The translations under genes and the position numbers were made by a program. The notes under the pieces were generated by a model. It had not been told where the DNA came from, did no database searches, and worked only from the letters and a program-made list of their open reading frames with translations. Of a stretch of DNA of 64,000 bases, positions 1 to 9,312 are shown in pieces. The stretch comes from Oceanobacillus rekensis (GTDB taxonomy: Bacteria > Bacillota > Bacilli > Bacillales > Amphibacillaceae), in the NCBI RefSeq assembly GCF_002153375.1, contig NZ_MTBQ01000003.1, positions 434,001 through 498,000 on the forward strand, given 5' to 3'. How positions within the stretch are numbered: the stretch's first letter is position 1; every line of letters starts with the position of its first letter.

Positions 1-10
1 CTAAATAAAT

Positions 11-38
11 AAAAAACAGGCCTGTTTAGACCTGTTTC
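11..38 (-). terminator. Rho-independent terminator of the DUF4015 gene
   Basis: Read on the minus strand, arms AACAGG and CCTGTT close a 10-nt loop and are followed by a T-rich run. It begins just after the stop codon of the adjacent minus-strand gene. Confidence 0.6.
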
Positions 39-39
39 A

Positions 40-1245
40 TTACTTTCCAATCATATAATCTACATTTTCCGTATAGGTATTACCTGCATTCCAAAGTAAA
101 AATTCATCGATACCATTTTCATAAAGAGCTTTTATTTGTGCTTCCACTTCTGCCTTTCCGTATTGCTTCGTTGGTCCACTATAAAGCCATGGAGCCTCGA
201 AGTCCTGGAGCCAAGGTCTGGAAACAGGTGAATCATCAAGTGCTCCTAATACCTCATTTTCTACCTTTGCATATTCTGTCACAAGTTTGTATGGCTCTGT
301 ATCCGGCTTTTCAATACCGAAATAGGATGTCCAGTGACTTGGATAGATCATGGAAGAAATAACATCAACATTCTCAGATATTCTGGAGAAGTTTTGACCG
401 ATGCCAGGTGTTTCCTCGATTGTAGCTGCATATCCAAAGATATCTACCGAAACATCAACATCATAGTTCGACAATTCTTCCCTAGCATATGCAACAAAGT
501 CCGTTACCGCTTCGACACGCTTTTTAACATTATTTAAATCCATATCGGCGTAGTCACCTTCAGTGTATTCAAGTTGTTCATCCTTGCTTTCGAATCCTTC
601 AGGGAAACGTACATAATCAAACTGAATCTCCTGGAAGCCCATCTCAGCTGCCATCTTAGCTATATCAACATTGTACTCCCATACTTCCTTTTCAAAAGGA
701 TTGACAAAAGCCTCCCCCTTATTATTAACCCACACTTCTCCATTTTGCGTAAAAGATAAGTCAGGACGATTCTTAGCAAGTACCGAATCTTTAAACACTA
801 CTACTCTGGCAATTGGATAAATCTGTTTTTCCTCAAGCGTATCCATCATTCCTTTTGGATCTGCAATAAAATTAGTAGCAATCTCTTCGTATGGTGAACC
901 CTCTTCAGGTTTAAAAGTTAAATTACCATTATCTTCTTTAACATCTATAACCATTGCATTTAATTCAGTTGTTTCCACAAGGTCAAGCAGTGTTTCAAAT
1001 CGACTTGATCCAGCAGAATTACCAGTTACATAGATTCCTCTTACAGCATCTGGATATTCAAAGTTATATCCTGAATCATATGTAAATCGTTTTATATTTT
1101 GTGAAGTATCAATCAGTTCAATATTTGTTTGTCTTTCTTTATGTAAACCGGCTTCTTTCGTTTCTTCCCCACTTGCGTATACCGGTACTGTACTGAAAAG
1201 GAGAATTCCAATGAGTACGATTAGTTTTTGTTGCCATTTCTGCAT
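40..1245 (-). CDS. Secreted putative glycoside hydrolase-like protein (DUF4015/COG1306)
   Basis: The 401-residue product starts with an N-terminal signal peptide: a basic start, a hydrophobic stretch near residues 8-22, then a VYASG cleavage-like site. It is therefore exported or membrane-tethered. The rest fits the DUF4015 family, predicted TIM-barrel glycosidase-like proteins: a GIYVTG beta strand near residue 70, an IDVKEDNG stretch near 100 and the typical FDYVRFPEGF motif near 210. Substrate and activity are unknown. The start is set by a CAGGAGAT ribosome site just upstream. It is monocistronic, with its own terminator downstream and a repeat element upstream. Confidence 0.8.
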   Translation of the reverse strand: MQKWQQKLIVLIGILLFSTVPVYASGEETKEAGLHKERQTNIELIDTSQNIKRFTYDSGYNFEYPDAVRGIYVTGNSAGSSRFETLLDLVETTELNAMVIDVKEDNGNLTFKPEEGSPYEEIATNFIADPKGMMDTLEEKQIYPIARVVVFKDSVLAKNRPDLSFTQNGEVWVNNKGEAFVNPFEKEVWEYNVDIAKMAAEMGFQEIQFDYVRFPEGFESKDEQLEYTEGDYADMDLNNVKKRVEAVTDFVAYAREELSNYDVDVSVDIFGYAATIEETPGIGQNFSRISENVDVISSMIYPSHWTSYFGIEKPDTEPYKLVTEYAKVENEVLGALDDSPVSRPWLQDFEAPWLYSGPTKQYGKAEVEAQIKALYENGIDEFLLWNAGNTYTENVDYMIGK

Positions 1246-1458
1246 ATAATCAATCTCCTGTTTCTATTATATTATTAGTATATCGGAAAAGCATTGTTAT
1301 TAAAATAGTAAAAAGTAATCAGAAATAAGATTCTAATAGATCCTTCAGATAAATATCCCTTCATTTACATGAAATAATTTTCTACTTATTCAATTACCCT
1401 CATCCATTAAAAACGAAACACTGCTAAGGTAGATTTATAATTCACAGTTGAGATAACA

Positions 1459-1888
1459 ACGAAGTAACTTTAGCGGCACTTTTCTCCCATCTTTTTGAAG
1501 ATGAGTGCTTTTATCGCCGTCCGGGATTGCTCCTGGCGGATGCGCATCTTAGGGAACGGTCTTAGCCTCCGAAGAGAAAACCACTCTGCGGGGTCCTCGG
1601 ACACGTGCTGTTACCGCAGGAGTCACCGCCCACAGCGATGCCGGAATGATGATGCTGTATGATTCTATATTAGCTATTGAAAGTATAGTAATCGCCAGCA
1701 ACCTTCTAACCAGCTCTGGGAAATATACGTAGACTCCAGCGGGAGGAAAGGCATAGGTGAGACAACGTAGCGCTTTAGCGCAAGTTGTCTCACTAGCCGC
1801 CCTAAGGTGCGCGAAGTATATTTTCCAGAGCGGTCGCCGAAGTTTCTGCATACTGTTATAAAAACAAGCAGTTACTTCGTAGTTTATA
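1459..1888 (+). repeat. Modular hairpin repeat, copy R1 (full A+B element)
   Basis: This is the most complete copy of the repeat family. An 11-bp perfect inverted repeat bounds it (ACGAAGTAACT at 1459-1469, AGTTACTTCGT at 1870-1880). Module A has arms at 1521-1539 and 1626-1644 (CCGGGATTGCTCCTGGCGG and its near complement). Module B has arms at 1711-1728 and 1816-1832. Inside B a further hairpin pairs GTGAGACAAC (1757-1766) with GTTGTCTCAC (1784-1793). The 737-bp gap between the DUF4015 gene and ald holds nothing else convincing except the ald terminator. A 100-codon minus-strand frame inside it is judged a by-product of the repeat. Confidence 0.85.
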
Positions 1889-1924
1889 AATATTGTGATA
1901 AAACCTTTAGAAAGCAGTCTTCGT

Positions 1925-1965
1925 TAAAAATACCCTTCTAATGCTGTGTGAAGGGTGTTTTCGGG
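1925..1965 (-). terminator. Terminator of ald
   Basis: On the minus strand ACACCCTTC pairs with GAAGGGT across a 10-12 nt loop and is followed by TTTTT. It lies about 20 bp after the ald stop codon. Confidence 0.75.
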
Positions 1966-1983
1966 AGTTATTACAGGGGATAG

Positions 1984-3099
1984 TTACTTGATTATATCTT
2001 CCAACGGAACATAATCGTATCCCAAGTCCGATGCGACAGCTTCAGAGGTTACTTTTCCGTCATGAACATTCACGCCGGAATGGATTGCATGATTATCTAT
2101 GATTGCTTTTGCAACTCCTTTTGCACCAATTTGTGCAGCATATGGTACGGTAACATTTGTTAGCCCAACTGTTGCTGTGCGTGGTACTGCACCAGGAATA
2201 TTTGCAACTGCGTAATGTAGGACATCATGTTTTACATAGATCGGATCATCATGTGTTGTTGGGTGATTAACTGTTTCAAAGTTACCCCCCTGATCAATCG
2301 CAACATCTACAATAACGGATCCTGGCTGCATGGACTTAACCATTTCTTCTGAAACAAGTTTTGGAGCTTTTCTACCTGGGATTAAAACGGATCCAATAAC
2401 AATGTCAGAATCTTTGACAGCATCTGCTATATTGTATGGGTTGGACATAAGTGTTTGGGTGCTTGAACCAAAGATATCTTCCAATTCGCGTAGACGTGTC
2501 GGATTTAAATCGATAATTGTTACCTCTGCACCTAGGCCAAGTGCCGTTCGTGCGGCATTTGTACCCACAACTCCACCGCCGATAACCGTAACTTTTCCTC
2601 GTTTGACACCAGGAATTCCACTAAGAAGAATACCTTTTCCACCTTTTGATTTTTCAAGGTATTGTGCACCAAGTTGCGTTGCCATGCGACCAGCAACTTC
2701 ACTCATTGGAGTAAGTAATGGCAATGTATGATTAACTGTAACAGTTTCATAAGCAACCGCTGTTACTTTACTATCTACTAATATTTTTGCAAGTTCTGGT
2801 TCTGCAGCTAAATGAAGATATGCGAATAAGATTAATCCTTCTCTAAGATATTTATATTCAGATTCAAGCGGTTCTTTTACCTTCATAATCATCTGAGACC
2901 TTTCCCAGATGTCTGAAGCTTTTTCAAGAATTTCTGCACCAGCCTGTTTGTATTCTTCATCCGTAAAGTTACTTCCTAGTCCTGCGCCTTTTTCAACGAT
3001 GACCTTTTGGCCTGCATTTTTTAAATTCACAACCCCTGCAGGTGTCATGGCAACACGGTTTTCATTATTTTTAATTTCCTTCGGTACTCCAATAATCAT
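1984..3099 (-). CDS. ald: Alanine dehydrogenase
   Basis: The 371-residue enzyme carries out NAD-dependent oxidative deamination of L-alanine to pyruvate and ammonia in the cytoplasm. It matches the family along its full length: the N-terminal [17 protein letters not shown] signature, catalytic Lys75 (MKVKEP) and His96 (YLHLAAE), and a Rossmann dinucleotide site [12 protein letters not shown] near residue 172. The family is used for alanine catabolism and for spore physiology in Bacillus. An AAAGGAGAGG ribosome site lies 9 nt before the ATG. The PucR-type gene immediately upstream on the same strand is the likely activator, as for adeR and ald in B. subtilis. Confidence 0.97.
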   Translation of the reverse strand: MIIGVPKEIKNNENRVAMTPAGVVNLKNAGQKVIVEKGAGLGSNFTDEEYKQAGAEILEKASDIWERSQMIMKVKEPLESEYKYLREGLILFAYLHLAAEPELAKILVDSKVTAVAYETVTVNHTLPLLTPMSEVAGRMATQLGAQYLEKSKGGKGILLSGIPGVKRGKVTVIGGGVVGTNAARTALGLGAEVTIIDLNPTRLRELEDIFGSSTQTLMSNPYNIADAVKDSDIVIGSVLIPGRKAPKLVSEEMVKSMQPGSVIVDVAIDQGGNFETVNHPTTHDDPIYVKHDVLHYAVANIPGAVPRTATVGLTNVTVPYAAQIGAKGVAKAIIDNHAIHSGVNVHDGKVTSEAVASDLGYDYVPLEDIIK

Positions 3100-3218
3100 A
3101 TTTTTTCCCCTCTCCTTTTATTCAAGTGACCCATATTAACAATCATATCTCTTTTTACATGTTTTATCTTTGTTTTTAGAAATAAAAACAATAAGAAATT
3201 TTTGGGCAATTACACAAA

Positions 3219-4475
3219 TCAGCCTTCTAGCATCTTTTCCATTTTAAAAACCAGGTAGATGGTTACCTTTTGGTTAGGATTTTTTAAATCTAAACCTGAA
3301 ACTTCTCTAATTCGTTTTAGACGATAATTCATCGTATTAGGATGGACGGTAAGTTCCAATGCAGTCTGATAAACATTGCAATCACATTGTAAATACATAT
3401 TTAATGTGTAAAGAAGGTATGTTTGATTCTTTTCATCGTAAATTCTTAGTTTTTCAACATACTTATTAGGCTGTTTCCATTTCCATAATTCATACAGCTC
3501 ATCGATAAACTGATAAACACCTAGCTCTTCATATAGAAAGGTATCCTTTAGCTCTGCTGCAAATTTTTCTTTAGAATCCAATACCTTTAATGCCTGTTTA
3601 TAGCTGTCTTTTATATTCCTCGTCGTTTTATAGATTAAACCCGAGGCACCATTAACACTATTTAGTTGTAGCTGTTTACTTATTTTTCTTATAAATTGGC
3701 TGATAAAATCATTTAACAGACCTGCCGAATCTTCTTTTTTATAATGACGGACAAGCATGATAAATTCATTTCCATCAAACAGATGGGAAATAACCCGGAC
3801 TTGTAATTGGGTTTCTGCTAAATAGTAGGCGTGTTTCTCTATTTGCTCTGTAATATCATCTGAAAATCTTATGACTACAATGGCGAGCATACCATCTAAC
3901 TGAATATTATATTGTTTGGCCTGGCGAACTATTTCATTCGGATCGCCTATGTCACCCGTTAGTAATTGCCAGAAAAAGTCATTATAATGTTTCCGGGATT
4001 TTATATTACGTTTGGAATGCTTCAGGAGATTCCTTTTCACTTGTTTAGCCACTTCTTTTAATAGCAGTAATTCTTCATCACTTAGATTCTTATCTCCGGT
4101 GTGTACCCATATAAACCCCAATATTTCATTCCTATCCCAAATCGATATGGCAACCCGGTGACCAAGCCCAATTTCTTCAATTTGGGAAACAATCACTGGT
4201 TCATCATTATCAATAAGTTTCGACATCACACCATTTTTCCAAAGACCATTAATCACTTTATCCGGTACTTTACGATTCATAATCGTAGCTATTCTTGCTT
4301 CATCAATATTTCCCATATGTTTACTATAGGATACAAGATGATGATTCAAATCCTCTATTATAATTGGACTCTCAAAAATTTCACTTAGCCAATCTACCAA
4401 TTGATCTGGTGATTCAACGAATACTTTATTTAATTTGCTTCTTAAAAACTCTAGTTGTTTTGGCAAATCGCTCAT
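3219..4475 (-). CDS. adeR: PucR-family transcriptional regulator, AdeR-like
   Basis: The 418-residue protein has the PucR architecture. A GAF-like sensory half spans about residues 20-150, a linker domain follows, and the C-terminal helix-turn-helix (HTH_30) is seen as TALELTVHPNTMNYRLKRI near residue 370. In B. subtilis AdeR activates ald in response to alanine. The placement directly upstream of ald, on the same strand with a 119-bp gap, supports the same role here. The ATG is preceded by AAGGAAGGA. The gap to ald is too short for a confident operator call. The function is inferred from family and context. Confidence 0.85.
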   Translation of the reverse strand: MSDLPKQLEFLRSKLNKVFVESPDQLVDWLSEIFESPIIIEDLNHHLVSYSKHMGNIDEARIATIMNRKVPDKVINGLWKNGVMSKLIDNDEPVIVSQIEEIGLGHRVAISIWDRNEILGFIWVHTGDKNLSDEELLLLKEVAKQVKRNLLKHSKRNIKSRKHYNDFFWQLLTGDIGDPNEIVRQAKQYNIQLDGMLAIVVIRFSDDITEQIEKHAYYLAETQLQVRVISHLFDGNEFIMLVRHYKKEDSAGLLNDFISQFIRKISKQLQLNSVNGASGLIYKTTRNIKDSYKQALKVLDSKEKFAAELKDTFLYEELGVYQFIDELYELWKWKQPNKYVEKLRIYDEKNQTYLLYTLNMYLQCDCNVYQTALELTVHPNTMNYRLKRIREVSGLDLKNPNQKVTIYLVFKMEKMLEG

Positions 4476-4666
4476 GAAGCAGTTCCTTCCTTTCCAAACG
4501 AGCCCATTTCCATCAAATTAAACCTTAAATTATAGTTTTTAAGACAATAATCGACAACATTTGTAGAAATATACAAATTCCATACTTTATATTTTAGTAT
4601 ATACACAAATAGATTTCATCTTTTAAATGTTATAATAGTTAAATAAACAGCAGGAGGAATTTTTGT

Positions 4667-5767
4667 ATGAGAAAGGCATTTACAATTGGAAACGCTTTTA
4701 TCGGTATTATTGTAGGTGCAGGTTTTGCATCCGGACAAGAAGTCTTACAATATTTTACAAGTTTTGGTCTTATGGGCATTATTGGCGCTATTCTGGCAAC
4801 CGCCTTATTTGCCTATGTCGGAATGTTACTGGTGTGGTTGGGCAGCCGCACACAAACAACATCACATAAAGAAGTTATTTACAATATAAGTGGACGTTAT
4901 CTCGGAATCGTGATTGATTATATTCTAATCTTTACCTTATTCGGTGTTGGCGTCGTCATGATTGCCGGGTCAGGTTCAAACCTGAATCAACAGTTTGACG
5001 TACCATACATTGTTGGTACAACTATTATGTTCATTCTGATTTTATTAGCTGGTATGTTGAATGTTAATCGTATTGTTTCAATAATTGCAGGTGTTACACC
5101 TTTTTTAATTATTTTTGTAATTCTTATTTCTATTTATAGTTTTCTAAATGCGGATGTATCCATTATTGCCTTGGATTCTTTGGCTAGGGATCAACCAACT
5201 TCATTACCGAACTGGCTTATTTCTGCCTTGAACTATGTTTCTTTTAATACAGCAGTTGGTGCTTCCATGGCGCTGTTAATGGGTGGCGCTGAGACGAATA
5301 GAAAAACAGCCGCATTAGGAGGGTTATTTGGCGGCCTTGGTATAGGTTTACTTATTATACTAAGCAACCTTGCCATTTTCTCTCAAATTGAAAATGTCGG
5401 TAGTTTGGATATGCCAATGCTTGGGATTGTCAATAATATTTCTCCAATACTCGGTATCATTATGTCCCTTGTTATCTTTGGAATGATCTTTAATACAGCA
5501 ATAAGTATGTTCTATTCTTTTGTAGCCCGTTTCACAGAAGTCGGAACAACTAAATTCAAACTATTTTTCATTGGTACGATAATTATTGCATATGGTGCAA
5601 GTTTTGTTGGGTTTACTAATTTAGTTGCTGAGCTTTACCCAATAATTGGGTATCTTGGACTTGTTATCATCGCAGTATTAATCATTACACCGTTTCGAAT
5701 AAGGAAGATTGAAAAAGAAAAATCACTTCAGAAAAATCGTGATATAGATAACGGGGAAAATAGATAA
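4667..5767 (+). CDS. ykvI: YkvI-family integral membrane transporter-like protein
   Basis: The 366-residue polytopic protein has about ten hydrophobic segments. The first shows the family sequence IGAGFASGQEVLQYF, where the LeuT-fold/APC-related transporters have the unwound first helix. It belongs to the COG3949 family; the substrate is unknown, with amino acid or small-solute transport presumed. The C-terminus is a charged Lys/Glu-rich cytoplasmic tail. A CAGGAGGAAT ribosome site fixes the ATG. It is divergent from adeR, with a TATAAT-like box about 35 bp upstream of the start. A weak terminator follows. Confidence 0.75.
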   Translation: MRKAFTIGNAFIGIIVGAGFASGQEVLQYFTSFGLMGIIGAILATALFAYVGMLLVWLGSRTQTTSHKEVIYNISGRYLGIVIDYILIFTLFGVGVVMIAGSGSNLNQQFDVPYIVGTTIMFILILLAGMLNVNRIVSIIAGVTPFLIIFVILISIYSFLNADVSIIALDSLARDQPTSLPNWLISALNYVSFNTAVGASMALLMGGAETNRKTAALGGLFGGLGIGLLIILSNLAIFSQIENVGSLDMPMLGIVNNISPILGIIMSLVIFGMIFNTAISMFYSFVARFTEVGTTKFKLFFIGTIIIAYGASFVGFTNLVAELYPIIGYLGLVIIAVLIITPFRIRKIEKEKSLQKNRDIDNGENR

Positions 5768-5805
5768 AGATAGATTCAGCGTTGCTCAAAGAAAAAATAT
5801 CCATT

Positions 5806-5846
5806 CAATTCTAGGTTCGTCCATTAGGCGTTCCTAGTTTTTTTAT
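5806..5846 (+). terminator. Weak terminator after ykvI
   Basis: CTAGG and CCTAG form a short outer stem, the loop is partly paired, and seven T residues follow. The stem is short, so confidence is moderate. Confidence 0.5.
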
Positions 5847-5994
5847 ATTTCATTTATTTATATTTGAATCATAATGAATTTTTTATTTAAATAATGTATA
5901 ATTAACACTATTATGATATTTTAATGATCTCATACATTATATCGCGATTTTCAGATAGTATACATATAAACTAAATACAGGGAGATGATTCATC

Positions 5995-6825
5995 ATGTTA
6001 AGTATTTTAGATTTAAAAAAGATGAAAGAAAATAAGGAAAAGATTACGATGGTCACTGCGTATGATTACCCTTCCGCGAAACATGCGGAGCAGGCTGGAA
6101 TCGACACCATTCTTGTCGGTGATTCGTTAGGAATGGTTGTACTGGGATATGATTCAACCGTTGAGGTAAAAGTCGATGACATGATTCATCATGGGCGTGC
6201 AGTTAAACGTGGTGCTCCGGATTCATTTATTGTCGTTGACATGCCCTTTATGTCCTATCACGTTTCCATGGAAGAATCTTTACGTAATGCAGCAAGGATT
6301 TTTCAGGAAACAAAGGCGCAAAGTTTAAAAGTTGAGGGAGCATCCGAGGAAATACTTCATTTCATAAAGCGTTTAACAGAGGCCGGAATACCTGTAATTG
6401 CCCATTTAGGTCTAACACCTCAAACTTTTAATGTTCTCGGCGGCTACAAAGTTCAAGGTCAGGATAAAGCTGCTGCAAAAAAGCTATTGGATGATGCCAA
6501 AAAGGTGACTGAACAAGGTGCTGTTGCAGTCGTATTAGAATGTGTCCCTAAAGAGTTGGCACAATTAATAACAGAATCAATTGATATTCCAACAATTGGA
6601 ATTGGCGCAGGTTTAGAATGTGATGGCCAAGTACTTGTCTACCACGATATTATGAAATATGGTGTTGACCGCCTTCCAAAATTTGTTAAGACTTATTCTG
6701 ATTTTAATTCAGTTGGAATTGAAGCGATAAAAGCTTATGTCTCCGATGTGAAACAGGGAAGCTTTCCAACTGATAACCATTCTTTTTTCATTAAGAATAT
6801 GGACATGCTTCCTATAGATAAATAA
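5995..6825 (+). CDS. panB: 3-methyl-2-oxobutanoate hydroxymethyltransferase
   Basis: The 276-residue enzyme transfers a hydroxymethyl group from methylenetetrahydrofolate to alpha-ketoisovalerate, giving ketopantoate, the first committed step of pantothenate synthesis. The (beta/alpha)8 family motifs are clear: [19 protein letters not shown] near residue 20, the metal-binding [13 protein letters not shown], and [15 protein letters not shown] near residue 200. A GGGAGATGATTC ribosome site precedes the ATG. It is unlinked to panC and panD here, but the convergent neighbour is panE, the next enzyme of the pathway, and the two share a terminator region. Confidence 0.97.
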   Translation: MLSILDLKKMKENKEKITMVTAYDYPSAKHAEQAGIDTILVGDSLGMVVLGYDSTVEVKVDDMIHHGRAVKRGAPDSFIVVDMPFMSYHVSMEESLRNAARIFQETKAQSLKVEGASEEILHFIKRLTEAGIPVIAHLGLTPQTFNVLGGYKVQGQDKAAAKKLLDDAKKVTEQGAVAVVLECVPKELAQLITESIDIPTIGIGAGLECDGQVLVYHDIMKYGVDRLPKFVKTYSDFNSVGIEAIKAYVSDVKQGSFPTDNHSFFIKNMDMLPIDK

Positions 6826-6871
6826 AGAAAACAATCTGATTCAATGAATGAATCAGATTGTTTTCTTTTTA
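6826..6871 (+). terminator. Strong terminator between convergent panB and panE
   Basis: A 17-bp stem (AAGAAAACAATCTGATTC with its complement, short ATGA loop) is followed by TTTTT. The A-run on the other side makes it likely to work in both directions. Confidence 0.9.
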
Positions 6872-6891
6872 TATCCTCCGTTTTATTGCAA

Positions 6892-7839
6892 TTAAACTTG
6901 GTCAACGATTTTCGAATAGCTATTTTCAATAACTTTCACTAAATTCAATATCATGTCATTGTATGGTGTCGGAATAGCATAGCGTTTTCCTTCTTCCACA
7001 ATCGCCCCATTGATGGCATCTATTTCTGTTTCCCGCTTATGCAGAACATCCGTAAGCATAGAAGATGTGTTCATGCCTATCTCCTCTTCCCCCAAACGTA
7101 TGCATTCATCTACTGGATTATCATACAACAGTGCAATTTCTTTCACCTCTGCAATTTGTACTGCTTCTTGAACCAGTTTCTTGATAACATATTTTCCTTC
7201 TTGAGTCCGTATGGCATCTCCATTCGTAAGTCTCGTCACTGCTGTTAATCCGTTATATGCCAAATTTACGAGTAATTTGCTCCACATAATGGATTGAACA
7301 TGTTCCGATACTTCTGTCTTCAAACCACTTGCAGAAAAAGCAGATGCAATCTTAGTTAATAGTTCACTGTCTGTCTCGGTCTGAGCAGAACCAATTACAG
7401 TACTTCCCCATGCACGATGGTAAATAACTCCCGGTTCCACCACACCTGCTCCAGCCCATGTTCCACCAACAAATACTTCGCTTGTTGGTGCAAGACTTTT
7501 AATCTTTTCCATGTTGCCTATCCCATTTTGCAACGTTAGAATTGGTATATTTCTATGTAAAGATGGTAATACATTTTTTAACACAGTTTCTGTTGCAAAA
7601 GCTTTAATTAACAGGATTACTAGATCGTAATCACTACTTAATTCATTCGGATTTGTTATAACTGGAATAGAAATGGTAGAACTATTTCCTTCTTTATCAA
7701 TCAGCCTTATTCCGCTTTTCTGTATCGCTCTTACATGGTCATTTTCACGATTGAATATAGTGACATCCAAACCGTTTTGCTTTAGTTTACCTGCAAATAA
7801 ACTTCCCATTGCACCTGAACCAAGGATTAATAGTTTCAT
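6892..7839 (-). CDS. panE: 2-dehydropantoate 2-reductase
   Basis: The NADPH-dependent enzyme reduces ketopantoate to pantoate, the step after PanB. The N-terminal Rossmann motif is LILGSGAMGSLFAGKL. The family's central NGIGN stretch and the catalytic region around LVNLAYNGLTAV are present. I place the start at 7839, giving 315 residues: an AAAGGAG site lies 10 nt upstream of this ATG, whereas an ATG three codons earlier (7848) sits right against the ribosome site. It is convergent with panB. The paralogue question (panE versus ylbQ-like) cannot be settled from sequence alone. Confidence 0.92.
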   Translation of the reverse strand: MKLLILGSGAMGSLFAGKLKQNGLDVTIFNRENDHVRAIQKSGIRLIDKEGNSSTISIPVITNPNELSSDYDLVILLIKAFATETVLKNVLPSLHRNIPILTLQNGIGNMEKIKSLAPTSEVFVGGTWAGAGVVEPGVIYHRAWGSTVIGSAQTETDSELLTKIASAFSASGLKTEVSEHVQSIMWSKLLVNLAYNGLTAVTRLTNGDAIRTQEGKYVIKKLVQEAVQIAEVKEIALLYDNPVDECIRLGEEEIGMNTSSMLTDVLHKRETEIDAINGAIVEEGKRYAIPTPYNDMILNLVKVIENSYSKIVDQV

Positions 7840-7968
7840 CAAGAACATACTCCTTTAAGTTTTATCTATAACTTTCTGAACCGATAAGGATATTTTGATT
7901 AAATCCTAATATATGACTTTATATTTTGGAAAATTCAACTTTAACCAAAATTATAACATATAAATAAA

Positions 7969-8021
7969 TTCAATTGAAAAAGAAGCGGAAAGTTGTTATC
8001 CCGCTTCTTTTTCAATTGAAT
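7969..8021 (-). terminator. Long symmetric terminator after the M20 amidohydrolase gene
   Basis: A 19-bp perfect stem (TCAATTGAAAAAGAAGCGG and complement) encloses a 12-nt loop. The stem's own A/T runs supply a U-tract on either strand. It lies 28 bp past the stop of the minus-strand amidohydrolase gene. Confidence 0.85.
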
Positions 8022-8048
8022 CCCGACAATTTTAAATCACTCTGGTAT

Positions 8049-9236
8049 TTAATTTTTGTCTAAATAACCGCAAACTACATGGCCCACTGATTTGGCTGCA
8101 ACAAGTATCGCATCCTCGTCAATATCAAACTTTGGATGGTGATTAAAGTAAGGCTCTTCAACACCCTTTGGAGTACAGCCAATATAGAAATAAGAACCAG
8201 GAACCTTCTCCAAATAGTAAGCAAAGTCATCAGATGGTGCCATTTTAGGGAATTCCTTTACTTCCTTAATGTCTTTATCCTCAATCACTTTCAAAGTATT
8301 GGCTACAAACGCAGTAAGTTCGGGATCATTATATAATGGTGGATAATCAGGTTCATACGTAAGTTCACAAGTTACACCAAATAATGCTTCTATTCCCTTA
8401 ACAATCCGCTGAACTTCTTCATCTATAACATTCTTGGTATCTTCATTTGAATAACGAATGTCCCCTTCAAGCTCAATGCTATCTTTAATAACATTAAAAG
8501 TTCCTTTACCATCAAATGAACCAATTGTTACCACACCAGCATTATTTGGATTAACTCTGCGACTGACAATCGTCTGGACAGCTGTTACAAAATAAGCACC
8601 TGCTACAATAGCATCATTTGCTTTATGTGGAGATGAGCCATGCCCTCCGCTTGCCTGTAGCTTTAATTTAAAATAGGCTCGTCCATTAAAGGAATATCCA
8701 CTATGATATCCAACTGTTCCTGCAGGAGCCATTGGTAAAACATGAATACCAAAAATAGCATTAACATCATCAAGAAAACCTGCTTCTACGATGCTTTTTG
8801 CTCCACCGGGTGGCTCTTCTTCTGCATGTTGGTGAATCATTTTAATCGTGCCATTAATATTATCTTTTAATTCGATTAGGCAATCAGCTAACACTAAAAG
8901 ATATGCTGTATGTGCATCATGACCACAAGCATGCATCACACCCTCATTTTTTGACTTATACGGTACATCTGCTTCTTCCTTAATAGGAAGTGCATCAAAA
9001 TCGGCCCGAAGAGCAACTGTTTTACCCGGTTTCCCTCCTTTTATAGTTACAATAACGCCATAACCATTTCCTGCGTTCGTAACAATTTCGACATCTTTAT
9101 CTTTATAGAAATCAGCGATATACGTTGCCGTTTTTTCCTCTTTAAAAGAAAGCTCCGGATTCTCATGTAAGTGACGGCGTATTTCAATCATTTCATCTTC
9201 CCGTTCTTCTAGCATTTTCATTAATTTGTCTTTCAT
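8049..9236 (-). CDS. M20-family amidohydrolase (N-acyl-amino acid or hippurate hydrolase type)
   Basis: The 395-residue protein is a metal-dependent M20D peptidase of the YhaA/HipO/AmaA type. Metal-binding motifs are MHACGHDAHTAYL near residue 103 and HQHAEEEPPGGA near residue 138. The dimerisation domain follows, with the GGHGSSPH motif, and then the C-terminal metal ligand region SYFYIGCTPKG...NHHPKFDID. The physiological substrate is unknown. An AAAGGAG site fixes the ATG. It is the downstream partner of the MFS gene on the same strand, with 69 bp and a hairpin between them. The gene at 56141 encodes a close paralogue of almost equal length. Confidence 0.88.
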   Translation of the reverse strand: MKDKLMKMLEEREDEMIEIRRHLHENPELSFKEEKTATYIADFYKDKDVEIVTNAGNGYGVIVTIKGGKPGKTVALRADFDALPIKEEADVPYKSKNEGVMHACGHDAHTAYLLVLADCLIELKDNINGTIKMIHQHAEEEPPGGAKSIVEAGFLDDVNAIFGIHVLPMAPAGTVGYHSGYSFNGRAYFKLKLQASGGHGSSPHKANDAIVAGAYFVTAVQTIVSRRVNPNNAGVVTIGSFDGKGTFNVIKDSIELEGDIRYSNEDTKNVIDEEVQRIVKGIEALFGVTCELTYEPDYPPLYNDPELTAFVANTLKVIEDKDIKEVKEFPKMAPSDDFAYYLEKVPGSYFYIGCTPKGVEEPYFNHHPKFDIDEDAILVAAKSVGHVVCGYLDKN

Positions 9237-9249
9237 TAATAAAATCTCC

Positions 9250-9312
9250 TTTCATAAAGTGAAACTTCACTCAGTGGGGAGTCCGTCTTCCCACTGAGTC
9301 ACTTTTTATTTT
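9250..9312. terminator. Intercistronic hairpin between the MFS and amidohydrolase genes
   Basis: Arms CTCAGTGGG and CCCACTGAG enclose an 11-nt loop, extended outward by CACT and GTCACT. The T-run follows on the plus strand; on the minus strand, in which both genes are read, no clean U-tract follows. It may be an attenuator or mRNA-stability hairpin rather than a full terminator. Confidence 0.5.

Noticed and set aside
1549-1851. 100-codon minus-strand frame
   Set aside because: It lies entirely inside repeat copy R1, has no ribosome site, and similar frames occur in other copies because of the repeat.
6735-6929. 64-codon minus-strand frame across the panB end
   Set aside because: It spans the strong terminator between panB and panE and is only a shadow.
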